A stretch of DNA of 64,000 bases, from the NCBI RefSeq assembly GCF_042643485.1, contig NZ_JBHRSJ010000034.1:124001-188000 (forward strand), written 5' to 3'. Both the position numbers and the translations under genes were made by a program. This document shows positions 25,791-34,728 of this stretch, one piece after another. The notes below the pieces were generated by a model. That model was not told the DNA's origin. It was given only the letters and a program-made list of their open reading frames with translations, and made no database searches. The first letter of the stretch is position 1. Each line of letters begins with the position of its first letter. This DNA comes from Azotobacter bryophylli (GTDB lineage: Bacteria; Pseudomonadota; Gammaproteobacteria; Pseudomonadales; Pseudomonadaceae).

Positions 25791-25830
25791 CAGACACTCA
25801 GACACTCAGACACTCAGACACTCAGATACT
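25791..25830. repeat. Tandem repeat, five 8-base units
   Basis: Four perfect copies of CAGACACT and one variant (CAGATACT) run across the stop codon of the beta-rich protein gene, so change in copy number could alter its last residues. The array lies about 70 bases from a second, unrelated tandem repeat. Confidence 0.9.
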
Positions 25831-26559
25831 CGGCAACGGCAGGTGCACATGCAGGCAAATAGAGACCCATTGTTCCTGTGCATTGCTGTCAAGCCGGTTT
25901 CCGTAGACGGTGTCGATTTGCACACTGTCGGCCACCAGCCAGTGGCGTAAGCCCACTTGGTAGTACGGACGATCCCAATCCTGTCCGAAGGTCTCGGCGA
26001 TCAACCAGGTGCTCGATGCGAACTGCGTTTCCGAGCCTACCCCCCAAGTCAGGTGGTCGCGCCGGGTTTCCCCCTCGCGCAACCAGCCCCAATTGGTATG
26101 CAAGAGCACACGGTCATCGCGGAATGAAAAGCCCGTCGGGACATAGGCATACCAGTCCAGGGCGCTTGAGGATGCGTGCAGATGCCGGTCGATACCCGCC
26201 GCTAGCCCCATCCCCCAACCGTTGGTCTCCAAGGGCTTGAACAGCGTTTTGCCCTGAACCTGTACGTCGCTGGTTCGAGTAGTCTCCTTATCGCCCGTGA
26301 GGGCTCCGCCTACTGTCAGCTCAAGGTTGCCAGTGAAGTTGCAGGCCGGCAGCGCCCAGTATTCGGTATGGCTCCGATTGCTCTTGATCGTGGTTTCGAG
26401 TTGGCAGGCGTTGGCGTCGACGACTCCCGCATCGTCGGTGACCATTGCCCCACCAGCGTGGGCGGAAGACGCACAACCAACTGCGAGCGCACGGACCAGT
26501 GCCGGCAATCCGGTGCGAATTTGTGCCGAACGAGGCAGCTCGATGAAATCGAAATGCAT
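25822..26559 (-). CDS. Exported beta-rich protein, possible outer-membrane component
   Basis: A 245-residue protein. The start MHFDFIEL is chosen because GGGAGCAGCA precedes it directly. A signal-like segment ends near SAHAGG, after which many alternating stretches (LELTVGGALTG, WYAYVPTGFSF, YYQVGLRHWLV) suggest a beta-barrel. Two cysteines (NACQLE, PACNFTG) could form a disulfide. The end of the frame runs into an 8-base tandem repeat. The family is not named. It is comparable in kind with the protein at 17585-18337 but not an obvious close copy. Confidence 0.6.
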   Translation of the reverse strand: MHFDFIELPRSAQIRTGLPALVRALAVGCASSAHAGGAMVTDDAGVVDANACQLETTIKSNRSHTEYWALPACNFTGNLELTVGGALTGDKETTRTSDVQVQGKTLFKPLETNGWGMGLAAGIDRHLHASSSALDWYAYVPTGFSFRDDRVLLHTNWGWLREGETRRDHLTWGVGSETQFASSTWLIAETFGQDWDRPYYQVGLRHWLVADSVQIDTVYGNRLDSNAQEQWVSICLHVHLPLPSI

Positions 26560-26908
26560 TGCTGCTCCCCAGCTCGGCATGCTGTGCGATGCAGAGCCGA
26601 ACTTTTGCCGTAAATCGGCATTAATCAGTCAGATGGGAAGCAGAAAAAGAGGGTCGAGAACCGACCGGCTTGATGCCACTACCCCGCCATTGCGGCAAGG
26701 TAGCGATAGGAAGTGATCCCTTGGTTACCTTGCCAGTGTTTTACCGGTGCGATACCGACTACTGGAACTGTCCACAGAGAAAACTCCGTTTCTGAAAAAG
26801 GTGGTGGATTTTAGGCTAGCCAACAGGTGCTCACAATATCCTCCTAGAGGGGCAGGGGGTGGTGACCATGGCACGATACACAACATCTGTTTCTGCCAAG
26901 TTCCACTG
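26560..26908. other. Gene-free junction between cargo and transfer backbone
   Basis: No coding sequence is supported. This interval separates the plus/minus mixed cargo region from the TIGR03747 gene, the last gene of the TraD operon. I see no tRNA or clear attachment site. Confidence 0.5.
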
Positions 26909-27658
26909 TTAGAGATACTTCTTAAAGGTCGACGCAGTCAGGCTGACCGAGAAGCCGAGCAGGGCGGCGCACGGCAGCAACACCAGGAGCGGGCTGACGC
27001 TGATCGGCAGGGCCAGGTACAGGGTCCAGGGCAGGATCGCCAGGGGCACCAGGGTCCCCCGCACCTTGTGGTAGAGATAACTGGATTCCCGGCCCGCCCC
27101 GAACTTGCGCAGGTCCCGGCGGACCAGACCGTCGACGAAGCCGACCAGGGCCGCCATGGCGAACAGGGGGATGGCCAGCGTCAGGATGACCAGGCGCACG
27201 CAGAAGACCAGCACGGTGAACAGGGCGGCCAAGCCGTAGTCGGCCAACTGGGTCGTGGCCATCCCCGCCAGGTAGCGGAAGTCGAGCCCGTTACCCTGGG
27301 GGCCCTGGGCGGCGATCCCGGACTGGCGGGCGAACCACTCGGCCAGGCCGGTCTTCACGACACCCCAGTCGTAGAGCGTCTGGACCAGCCAGGTCGCAGT
27401 CCGACCGGGCTCCTGAATCAGCGCGCTGTGCAGGAAGCCCTGGGACAGCCACTCCAGCTCGTGATTGAGCATGGCCTTGGCGTGATGCCAACGGGCTTCA
27501 GGCCAGAAGCAGTACAGGCACAGCCATTCCACCAGGATGGCGCCGCCGAGGGAGAGGAACATCACGCCGATGAAATGGAAAGGGAAGCCGAGCAGCGAGC
27601 CGAGGAAGGTCGTTTCCCGGTCCTGTTGCTGCTGGGCGCGGTCGGCCACATCGCTCAT
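26909..27658 (-). CDS. TIGR03747-family ICE membrane protein
   Basis: A 249-residue inner-membrane protein with about four or five hydrophobic segments (near 24-50, 155-190 and 210-240). The blocks LLGFPFHFIGVMFLSL, EARWHHAKAMLNHELEWL and VDGLVRRDLRKFGAGRESSYLYHK are typical of TIGR03747 (PFL_4697). It always accompanies TraD in this ICE family and probably assists the coupling protein. It begins two bases after the traD stop. Confidence 0.92.
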   Translation of the reverse strand: MSDVADRAQQQQDRETTFLGSLLGFPFHFIGVMFLSLGGAILVEWLCLYCFWPEARWHHAKAMLNHELEWLSQGFLHSALIQEPGRTATWLVQTLYDWGVVKTGLAEWFARQSGIAAQGPQGNGLDFRYLAGMATTQLADYGLAALFTVLVFCVRLVILTLAIPLFAMAALVGFVDGLVRRDLRKFGAGRESSYLYHKVRGTLVPLAILPWTLYLALPISVSPLLVLLPCAALLGFSVSLTASTFKKYL

Positions 27659-27660
27659 CG

Positions 27661-29817
27661 TCAGGCCCCTTCATCGGTGGCGGCGAGCTGGCGGAAGCCG
27701 TCGACCAGGTCGTCCGGCAGCGCCTCGTTGAGCGCCCGCTGCCCCGGCGTCTCCCACCAGCCGCTGTCGCCGGCGCGGCCGACCTCGTAGGTCTGGCGCA
27801 TGTTCGCCGCCAGGGCCTGCAGGTCCGCGGGCATGACCTCGTCGGGATCGTTGGCCGGCAGGGGCATGCGCACCTTCCAGAGGTTACCGCCCTCGATCAG
27901 GGCGAAGCACTGCCCCTTGGGCAGGCCGACCACATGGGCCGGTTCGATCATCGGCACGCTGACGGCGCCGATCTGGTCGTGGGTGTTGGAGGTGAAGGCG
28001 GTGTTGCCGTTGGCGGCATCGCTCGCGCTACTCGCCGGCGTGACCGAGTAGACCTGCACCTTGGGCAACTGGCCGGTCAGCAGCTCTGCCGTCGCGGTCT
28101 CGCGCACGCGCAGCATGAACAGGTTGTTGAAGTTGCCGATGATCTGGCCGGCCTTGGCGCGGTTGCCGATCCGCGCCTCGATATCGGACAGGGTTTGGGT
28201 GTAGGCCGTGACCTGCATGCCCGCACCGCCGCCCTTGTTGATCATCGGGATGAACTCGTCGCCGATCAGTTCGTTGAACTCGTCGGCGTGCAGGTTGATG
28301 GCCACCTTGCTGCCGCCCGAGGCGCCCGGCAGGCCGTCGTCGATGCCGAACTTGTAGAGATGACCGGCCACCGAGACCAGGTCGGAGAACATCGAGTTGC
28401 CGACCGCCGCCGCGACCTCGGTGTCCGACAGGGCGTCCAGCCCGACGTAAACCACCGCCCGTTTGCGCACGACCTGCATCCAGTCGAAGATCGGCCGTGG
28501 GTCGTTGACGTCCTGGTAGTCGGGCGAGATCAGCTCGGCCATCCGCCCGGTGGTGAGCTTCTCCAACAGCGGCAGGAGCGAGGCGACGATCTTGTCGAAG
28601 TAGGTCTTGTCGTAGCGCACGGCACTGCGCAGGCCGTCCATGACCGGATCGGCGACACGGGTCGCCGACAGGTATTGGTCGATGGCCACCACCCGCAGCG
28701 GCTTGCCCTTCATGTTGAACGGGATGTTCTTGTCGTTGAGCTTGCCCTCGATTGCAATCACTTCTTCCCAGGCTTTCGGCCCCTGCTCGCTGAAATACTT
28801 CTGGGCATACTCGAGGAAGAGGCCCTCGATGTTGATCACGTGCTGCTGGATCTGCAGGTAGTCCGGCCGGCGGCCGAGGGCGACCAGGGCGCGGGCGATG
28901 ATGTTGACGAAACGCCAGGCGAACTCGCGGAAGGCCGCCGAGTTACCCTCGCCCGACAGCTGGCCGGAGATCCGGCTGGCCACCTCGGAGATGCGGCCGA
29001 AGCGGCCGACGGCGTTGTAGCGCACGGAATGGTCCGGCCAACCCAGGTGGAACACGTAGAACTCACCCAGGCGGCCGGCGCGTTCGCACTCGACGTACAT
29101 GCGCTTGAGCAGGTCGGCGTCGCCCTTGGGATCGAACACGACCACCACCTCGAACTGGCCGTGCTTCTGACGGCGAATGTCCTGGGTGATGAACAGCTCG
29201 GCCAGGCGCGTCTTGCCCACCCGCGTCGTGCCCAGCACGATGCTGTGACCGACCCGCTCGCCCAGCGGCAGCGTCACGTCCTGCTCGTCCGGCTCGATGC
29301 CGTGCAGGCGCGGCAGGCCGCCGACCGGGGGCAGGGGACGCACCGGGTTGAGCGGGCTGTCCCAGGCCGTCGCTTTAGCGAGCAATGTCAGCGGGAAGGG
29401 CGCGAACTCCAAACGGGCCTCGAAGCACCGGGCCCACTGGGTCAGGGCAGAGGGTTCGACATACTCGGCGAACGTCGGCAGGTAGGTGTCCATCAGGCGC
29501 TGGGTGTGCTTCTGGGTCCAGCGAAAGCCCTTGCCGACGAACAGCCGCTGATTGCTGACCGGGATCTCCTTGCTGGTCATGCTGTAGGCCGGCAGCCGGC
29601 GAATGTTGCGCCGATAGCGCAGCACTTGCAGGGCCTGACGCAGCCGGACGGAGCCGAGGGCGAGAAAGGCCAGGGCGGTCACCAGTCCGAACAGCGGGGT
29701 GAGCGCCAGAGCCCAGGGGGCGAACAGGCAGAGGAAGGCGCCGGCCGCACAGACGTAGACGGTGTAGAGCTCGACCGCCGGGCGCAGCAGGATTTCCAGG
29801 GTGTGTTCCTGAGCCAT
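27661..29817 (-). CDS. traD: Type IV coupling protein TraD (SXT/TOL subfamily, TIGR03743)
   Basis: A 718-residue hexameric motor that brings the relaxosome to the secretion channel. Two transmembrane helices lie within residues 14-55. Walker A GTTRVGKT is at 196-203, followed by a VVFDPKGDADLL segment and a Walker B region NLHADEFNEL, then a late conserved DIEARIGNRAKAGQIIGN. The length suits the family. It lies between the TIGR03765 and TIGR03747 genes, the standard order, with a start preceded by AGGAGT. Confidence 0.95.
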   Translation of the reverse strand: MAQEHTLEILLRPAVELYTVYVCAAGAFLCLFAPWALALTPLFGLVTALAFLALGSVRLRQALQVLRYRRNIRRLPAYSMTSKEIPVSNQRLFVGKGFRWTQKHTQRLMDTYLPTFAEYVEPSALTQWARCFEARLEFAPFPLTLLAKATAWDSPLNPVRPLPPVGGLPRLHGIEPDEQDVTLPLGERVGHSIVLGTTRVGKTRLAELFITQDIRRQKHGQFEVVVVFDPKGDADLLKRMYVECERAGRLGEFYVFHLGWPDHSVRYNAVGRFGRISEVASRISGQLSGEGNSAAFREFAWRFVNIIARALVALGRRPDYLQIQQHVINIEGLFLEYAQKYFSEQGPKAWEEVIAIEGKLNDKNIPFNMKGKPLRVVAIDQYLSATRVADPVMDGLRSAVRYDKTYFDKIVASLLPLLEKLTTGRMAELISPDYQDVNDPRPIFDWMQVVRKRAVVYVGLDALSDTEVAAAVGNSMFSDLVSVAGHLYKFGIDDGLPGASGGSKVAINLHADEFNELIGDEFIPMINKGGGAGMQVTAYTQTLSDIEARIGNRAKAGQIIGNFNNLFMLRVRETATAELLTGQLPKVQVYSVTPASSASDAANGNTAFTSNTHDQIGAVSVPMIEPAHVVGLPKGQCFALIEGGNLWKVRMPLPANDPDEVMPADLQALAANMRQTYEVGRAGDSGWWETPGQRALNEALPDDLVDGFRQLAATDEGA

Positions 29818-29827
29818 GGTTGGACTC

Positions 29828-30343
29828 CTACTGTTCGAGGGCGCTGGAGGTGATGAGCACGGGGTAGTGCTTCAGGCCGAGCCGCTCGGCCAGGTCGTCG
29901 CCGGCGGCGGGCACCAGTTGCAGTCCCGGCGCGGCCCGGCGTAGGGCCTCCAGGCGCTCCTGATTCTCGACGTTGACGACCAGGCCGACCGCCTGCAGCT
30001 GCCGTAGCCTATCCCCCCGCTGCTGCAGCCAGCGGAAGGACAGCGCGTCGTCGCCGACCAGGAAGAAGGCGGACAGCCCGGGTGCCCGGATAGCTTGGCC
30101 GGAAACCGGCCCTGGTCTGAGGCGTGGCGAGCGCAGCGGCAGCCCTTGGGCCGCCTCGAGCGGTGCCAGCGGTGGCACCGGATCCGGCTCCTCGGGTTCC
30201 GGGCTGATCCGCTGGTAGTAGGGGGCCGCGCTGACCCCGCCGCGGTCCTCGACCACGGTGAGCGGCGCGGCCGGCGCCGAGGTCGGGCCGATCAGGAGGC
30301 CGGCGAGCAGGGCGCCTCGCCAACAGCACGGAAATCGATTCAT
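29828..30343 (-). CDS. TIGR03765-family ICE protein (PFL_4695)
   Basis: A 171-residue exported protein with a signal peptide (ends near APAAP), a conserved YYQRISP block and a C-terminal thioredoxin-like half with VGDDALSFRWL and LKHYPVLITSSALEQ, diagnostic for TIGR03765. The true start is the ATG at 30343, which overlaps the transglycosylase stop (ATGA); the frame is open far upstream only as a shadow. Its role in transfer is not established. It lies directly before traD. Confidence 0.88.
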   Translation of the reverse strand: MNRFPCCWRGALLAGLLIGPTSAPAAPLTVVEDRGGVSAAPYYQRISPEPEEPDPVPPLAPLEAAQGLPLRSPRLRPGPVSGQAIRAPGLSAFFLVGDDALSFRWLQQRGDRLRQLQAVGLVVNVENQERLEALRRAAPGLQLVPAAGDDLAERLGLKHYPVLITSSALEQ

Positions 30344-30921
30344 GGGGTGGTGGCCAACAGGTTGAGGCCGGTGACCCGGCTGAGGTGTTTGGCGAAGGCG
30401 GCGCGGTAGCGCTCGGCCGGCTTGCCGCCGGCCGGTCGGTGGTAGCGGCCGGCGACGGTGATCCAGTCGCTGCCGTCGGCCCGCAGTTCGGCCAGCATCC
30501 GGGCGGCCACCTCCAGGTTCTTGTAGGGGTTGAGCGCCTCGCAGGGCGGTCCCCCGCCGAAGCGGTGGCCGTTGTGGCCCATATTGACCTGGGCGAGGCC
30601 GACATCGACCCGCTTGGGACTCACCGTGTTCAGGGCGATCAGCAGCGCGGTGCAGGCATCGGCGCGGGTAGCGAAGCGGTAGCCGGCACCGGCCACGTTC
30701 AGGGTCCAGGGCCAGGGGACCAACTGGCCCCGCAGTTTGGCGCCGCTCTCCTGCAGGGCCACGGCGTAGAGGACCTCCGAGGGAATGCCGGCCCCGTGGG
30801 CGGCCAACTGGTAGGCCGGTGGCGGCAGCTCGGCGGCGTGGGCCGTGAGGGCGACAGCGCCCAGCAGTAGTCCCACCAGGGGCCCGAGAGGAAGCCAGTA
30901 GCGACTCACTGACGCTGCCAT
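30340..30921 (-). CDS. Conjugation-associated lytic transglycosylase (SLT domain)
   Basis: A 193-residue protein with a signal peptide (ends near AHAAE) and an SLT fold: catalytic Glu in the VALQESG motif near residue 56, then VDVGLAQVNMG and AGRYHRPAGGKPAERYR. It opens the peptidoglycan locally for the transfer apparatus, like VirB1. The start at 30921 lies 16 bases inside the preceding gene. ATGA coupling links it to the TIGR03765 gene. Confidence 0.92.
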   Translation of the reverse strand: MAASVSRYWLPLGPLVGLLLGAVALTAHAAELPPPAYQLAAHGAGIPSEVLYAVALQESGAKLRGQLVPWPWTLNVAGAGYRFATRADACTALLIALNTVSPKRVDVGLAQVNMGHNGHRFGGGPPCEALNPYKNLEVAARMLAELRADGSDWITVAGRYHRPAGGKPAERYRAAFAKHLSRVTGLNLLATTP

Positions 30922-31634
30922 TGCCCATCCACCTCGCGGACCACGGCCGGCAGTTCCCCGCCCAGGCCGAGGCTGGCCCAGCGGCCGCCGTCGTGGTTGA
31001 GGGTGATCTCCCGGGTACGCACCCGGGCCGGTTCCACGCCGGCGAGGACGGCCCAGCGTCGGATCTGCTCGTCGGCGCCCTGGCTGCCCACCATGTAGAG
31101 ATCGAACGGCGTCTTCTGCGCCTGCAGCGCCTTCACCCGCTCGATGCAGCGGGGACAGTCGTCCTTGACGAAGACGGCCAAACGTCCGCTGCCGCGGGGG
31201 GCGGTGACCGGCGAAGCAGCCGCGCCACCCAGCTGCACGACCGCCATGCCCGGATAGAGGCGCTTCCAGGCTTCGTCGTAGGCCTGCTGGTAGGCCAACT
31301 CCTGGCTGACCCGGCGGGCCTCGGCCCGCACCTGCAGCTCCGCGTAGTGGCGGCGCTCGTCGTCCGAGCGCGCCTCGGTGCCCAGCGCCGTGAGCGGATC
31401 CAGGCCGGGAGAGTAGATCCCGCGAGGCCCCTGCATCAGCGTCTGGTAGCGCTGCCACTCCTGGTCGGTGAGATGCCAGGCCCGCGCCGCGGCTTCCCCG
31501 CTGAGGCGAGCGTCCGACTGCACGAGCTGACTCTCGCGTTCCTGGGCGCGAGCGGTGGCGGTGTCGGCAGCGGCGATAGCCGGCAGGAGGGCCAGGCAGG
31601 CGCCGGCCAGGGGAGTCAGGAAAGGAACACGCAT
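30906..31634 (-). CDS. TIGR03759-family ICE protein (PFL_4693)
   Basis: A 242-residue periplasmic protein with a signal peptide (ends IAAAD). The conserved segment WHLTDQEWQRYQTLMQGPRG is followed by LDPLTALG and a thioredoxin-like C-terminal half with a CPRC motif in VKDDCPRCIERV. This pattern defines TIGR03759. The CxxC suggests redox or structural disulfide function in the transfer apparatus (inference). It is second in the operon. Confidence 0.9.
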   Translation of the reverse strand: MRVPFLTPLAGACLALLPAIAAADTATARAQERESQLVQSDARLSGEAAARAWHLTDQEWQRYQTLMQGPRGIYSPGLDPLTALGTEARSDDERRHYAELQVRAEARRVSQELAYQQAYDEAWKRLYPGMAVVQLGGAAASPVTAPRGSGRLAVFVKDDCPRCIERVKALQAQKTPFDLYMVGSQGADEQIRRWAVLAGVEPARVRTREITLNHDGGRWASLGLGGELPAVVREVDGQWQRQ

Positions 31635-31641
31635 GGGGGCC

Positions 31642-32337
31642 TCACGGGGTCAGGGAAAGGGAGCGGGAAGTGCCGTCGACCGCGAACTTGGCGCGGTTGC
31701 CATCGATGCCGTTGAGCCGCCAGCGGGTGCCGCCCACGGTGTCGCCTGGCCTCACCAGGTAGATGTCGCTCAGGCTCGTGCTGCCCTGTGGTGCCACCGA
31801 GAGGAAGCGCTCCCCGCCGCGGTATTCCAGGCCGATGACGTGGAAGGGCGGCGTCGTCTCCGCGACCTGGGCGGGTTCGGCCGGGCGGGGTTTCGGCGTG
31901 AGGCGGGGCTTGGGCTTCACCGGCAGGACCGACGACGGCGCGAGCCGGATCTTGCGCAGCTCCTGGAAATCGGTGGTCAACTGCTCGACCTTCACCTCCA
32001 GCATCACCACGTCGTTCAGCCCGGCCGCGCCGCGGCGGAGCTCCTGGAGCGAGCCCGTCAGGCTGTCGAGGCGGTTCGACAGGGCCTGCTGGGCGGCGCG
32101 GAAGTCTGCATCGGAAACCGGCTGCTCCACACCGTCCCCTTCCAGACGGGTCTCCGCCGCACTCAGGCGCTTGCTGAGGGCGGCGATGCTGTCCAGGTCG
32201 GCGGCGTGCTCGAGCACGGCCCGGACCTGGTGAAGCTGCCAGAACAGCCAAGCGACAGACAGGATGAGGGCGCCCCACAGCAGAGCGATACCGGCAGAGC
32301 GCAGGGGCAGGTGAAGCGGCAGTTTGGGACGGTTCAT
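31642..32337 (-). CDS. Bitopic membrane protein opening the TraD operon
   Basis: A 231-residue protein with one transmembrane helix (about residues 16-36), a coiled-coil region (about 40-120), a proline/lysine linker (KPKPRLTPKPRPAEP) and a compact C-terminal beta domain (YRGGERFLSVAPQG, YLVRPGDTVGGTRW). The plan resembles pilus or secretion-coupling proteins of the PilP/GspC kind, but no firm family is seen. The start MNRPKL is preferred to an upstream ATG because of the GAGG site. A shared inverted-repeat element lies 49-87 bases upstream. Confidence 0.75.
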   Translation of the reverse strand: MNRPKLPLHLPLRSAGIALLWGALILSVAWLFWQLHQVRAVLEHAADLDSIAALSKRLSAAETRLEGDGVEQPVSDADFRAAQQALSNRLDSLTGSLQELRRGAAGLNDVVMLEVKVEQLTTDFQELRKIRLAPSSVLPVKPKPRLTPKPRPAEPAQVAETTPPFHVIGLEYRGGERFLSVAPQGSTSLSDIYLVRPGDTVGGTRWRLNGIDGNRAKFAVDGTSRSLSLTP

Positions 32338-32385
32338 GGAGGACCTCACTCGACGTGAGGCCACCATGGCAAAGAGGGGGTGAGT

Positions 32386-32424
32386 GGGTCAGCAGGAAAC
32401 CCTAATTGGGTCGGTTAGGGTTTT
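32386..32424 (-). promoter_or_regulatory. Shared upstream inverted-repeat element, copy B (TraD operon)
   Basis: This is the partner of 16386-16424. Here the arms are perfect: AAACCCTAA and TTAGGGTTT, separated by 9 bases. It lies 49-87 bases before the first gene of the TraD operon, a distance similar to copy A. The shared sequence extends upstream of the arms (GGGTCAGCAG), which a simple terminator would not require. Confidence 0.6.
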
Positions 32425-32538
32425 GGGGGCACGGAAACTGCATGAAATGGATTAAGGGGGCTGCTAGGAAATGCGTGATACTGCGCAATCAGAATGCGGT
32501 GCATGGTGCTTTCGCGACTCACTTTGAAGGACATAGTC

Positions 32539-32912
32539 ATGAGTTGTGGAGTGGGCCAGCTACCTTTCCGCTCTTCGGAGGATGCGCCTGTGGATCTATT
32601 CGTTACCGCTTGGATGCTGAGCCGAGCGAGACAGGGTACTTTCACTGTCGGATATGCCAAAAAATCAGTGCAGCACTTGCTGTGCCATAGGCGACCGTTC
32701 CATTGAAGGCTCTGCATTACTTGGGAAGCGAACCTGCGATTTTTCGATCCAGCATTCAAGGTGGGGACGCCGCTTCTGCCAATCCTGTGGCTCACCTTTG
32801 GAATATCGCCAGGCCGGCGGAGACTCCATCAACCTTAATACGATTACCTTGGACCAGCCTGAGCGGTTGGTGCCAACAAGGCATATCTGGTGCTCATTTA
32901 GATTGCCTTAGT
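32539..32912 (+). pseudogene. GFA-family (CENP-V/GFA domain) gene, frameshifted
   Basis: Parts of a GFA-type zinc protein can be read in different frames: GGCACGSIRYRLDAEPS and FHCRICQK in one frame (about 32572-32660), then RRFCQSCGSPLEYR and LDQPERLVPTRHIWCS in another (about 32766-32905). In a working GFA protein these cysteine blocks lie in one frame and bind two zinc ions. At least one frameshift, and probably another near the start, breaks the gene. It is probably a decaying cargo gene. Confidence 0.8.
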
Positions 32913-33243
32913 TCGAGGTCGCTAATGATCTGCCTCGTTTTTCTGGAGACTGATACAGCGGCTGACAGCGGATACCGTATCTCGATTATGCTTGTCGTTC
33001 ACTCTATCACTTCGATCTTAAGTGCTTAGCCTAAAAACGACCTATTTGGCTATGGGGTTATGACTTGCGTGGAGTTTTATATGCAGAGCTGGAACGGTTC
33101 CTTTTTTAAAGCTACTTGGGGAGTGTTTGGTATCGTCGATGAAAGGTGGAAATAAGTTCTTGGGTTTAATGTGAGTGATGTGCTGGGCTATTTGTTTTGC
33201 TTTTGGTTTATTTTGAGTGCTTTTCTGGGTCGGAGATAGAAAT
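32913..33243. other. AT-rich gene-free stretch
   Basis: No supported gene. The composition becomes AT-rich from about 33000 onward, marking entry into a recently acquired segment. A GGAG site for the following TTG-initiated gene is at the end. Confidence 0.5.
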
Positions 33244-34545
33244 TTGAGCCCTATTGTTAATAGTTTCATTAGGCCGTATTTTGATTTTCTATATGGTGCG
33301 GCTTATAGCTTGCATCAGGTATTAGAAGGGCTGGATGTAACTTCTTCAGGTTTTATAGAGCGCAATTCTGTTGGTCAGATAGTTGCCGGTTACTGGTCTC
33401 CAGAAAAGGCTGTGCTTTTAACTTTTGCTGGGTTGGTAATAGTTATACCATTGCTGATAGTGCTGGTCAGTATGGCTGCATATACTCTTGGTAGAGGCAA
33501 GGGGGTGTTGATTTTTCTAGTACTTTTATGCGTGCCAGGGGCTCTGAGTTGCTTGGGGTTGTTTCCAGATATTCACTATTTGCCAGAGCGCTTTGTAATT
33601 CATGGAACAGGTGTGCTGGGTAGCGAAGTCGGGGTGATTCCTCTGCTAATCGCTGGTGTAATGACTGGATGGGCTATTGTTGTTTTGTTGTACGATAGCT
33701 TTAGTTTAACTGATAAATTTAGGCAGTATTACGATCACTTGTGGTTTCCAATGGCGTTGGTTGCTGCAGTTTTCTTTGTTAAAGATAATGGTGCAGTTCA
33801 GGACTCGTCGATGCTAAGTGAGGGGGTGCGAGAAGTACGGCAGTCCAGTCAATATTTGCTAGGGCAGGTAAGGCGTTATCAGGACTATTGTAGTTCCAAT
33901 GGGATGTCGGGCTCGAAGTCGTGTAAATGGAGTTATGATGTTCAGCCAGTGTTGAGTGATATTGCTGGATATGATGGGGGGTATTTCATTGAATTTGCTC
34001 CTGATTCTAGTCTTGGATTTTATGCTGGAGTGGGGGCTGGTGTCTCGGAAAGTGATGTTTTGGAAATTCGGAAAGAGATCGCAGTATACAATCAGGCAGT
34101 ATGTCCAGTAAGGCATTTCTCTAATGGTGTTTCTCGGATGTCTCCTGTTTCAAGTAGCTGTGAAGTAGCCCCGTTTGGGTATTGCACAGCTTTTCCTGAT
34201 GGGCCTGATGGGCTGGTAGATAAGCATATCGGCTCTCAACCTGTAGCATTGGCTAGTGAATGTATTATCCCTTCTTTAGTAGCTAGGAAACCATCGATTG
34301 CAATTCTTTCAAATTTGGTTGTTAATGATAAGCGTGATAAAAATCAACGCTGGTTATATTTTATTTTGGTCTCAGTGATGGTGGGTGGGAAGGTTGCTAA
34401 CTCGAGTACAAAGGTAGCAGAGATAGATGTGCGTCCAGCAGCTAATCGCCGGGTTGTAGTTGGTGGTCTGTATAGGCTTATGTGTTGCTTTGCTCGAGCT
34501 TGCAGTAGTGTGATTCAGATGTGTATGGTAAGGACAAGGCGATGA
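33244..34545 (+). CDS. Multipass membrane protein of unknown function (433 aa)
   Basis: The TTG at 33244 is taken as start because GGAGATAGAAA lies in front of it; a GTG nine codons upstream is possible. Four hydrophobic segments occur in the first half (residues about 45-70, 77-98, 118-142 and 156-176). They are followed by a large non-membrane region with several Cys pairs (YQDYCSS, SKSCKW, VCPVRHF, SSSCEVAPFGYC) that could form disulfides outside the cytoplasm, then a possible helix near 367-385. The gene is AT-rich and converges with the ATPase-nuclease gene. No family is recognised. Confidence 0.65.
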   Translation: MSPIVNSFIRPYFDFLYGAAYSLHQVLEGLDVTSSGFIERNSVGQIVAGYWSPEKAVLLTFAGLVIVIPLLIVLVSMAAYTLGRGKGVLIFLVLLCVPGALSCLGLFPDIHYLPERFVIHGTGVLGSEVGVIPLLIAGVMTGWAIVVLLYDSFSLTDKFRQYYDHLWFPMALVAAVFFVKDNGAVQDSSMLSEGVREVRQSSQYLLGQVRRYQDYCSSNGMSGSKSCKWSYDVQPVLSDIAGYDGGYFIEFAPDSSLGFYAGVGAGVSESDVLEIRKEIAVYNQAVCPVRHFSNGVSRMSPVSSSCEVAPFGYCTAFPDGPDGLVDKHIGSQPVALASECIIPSLVARKPSIAILSNLVVNDKRDKNQRWLYFILVSVMVGGKVANSSTKVAEIDVRPAANRRVVVGGLYRLMCCFARACSSVIQMCMVRTRR

Positions 34546-34728
34546 TTCGTAATGTCATAACCACATCGTTGGAATGTGGCTATATCTAGTATGTTGATCT
34601 TTCGATTGCTGGTTTGTGGCCGTCTAAATACTGTTGGCCTGTGGGTGCTTAATATGGAGAGGCTATACAAGATCTTGTGGGCGATAGTACTGCAGGTTGG
34701 GGGTGCCTGCAGTATAAGCTTTATCGGT

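Noticed and set aside
25694..25830. Possible CRISPR-like array
   Set aside because: The units are 7-8 bases in direct contact with no spacers, so they are simple tandem repeats.
27934..29853. A 639-codon plus-strand frame opposite traD
   Set aside because: Antisense shadow of a clear TraD gene, without recognisable domains.
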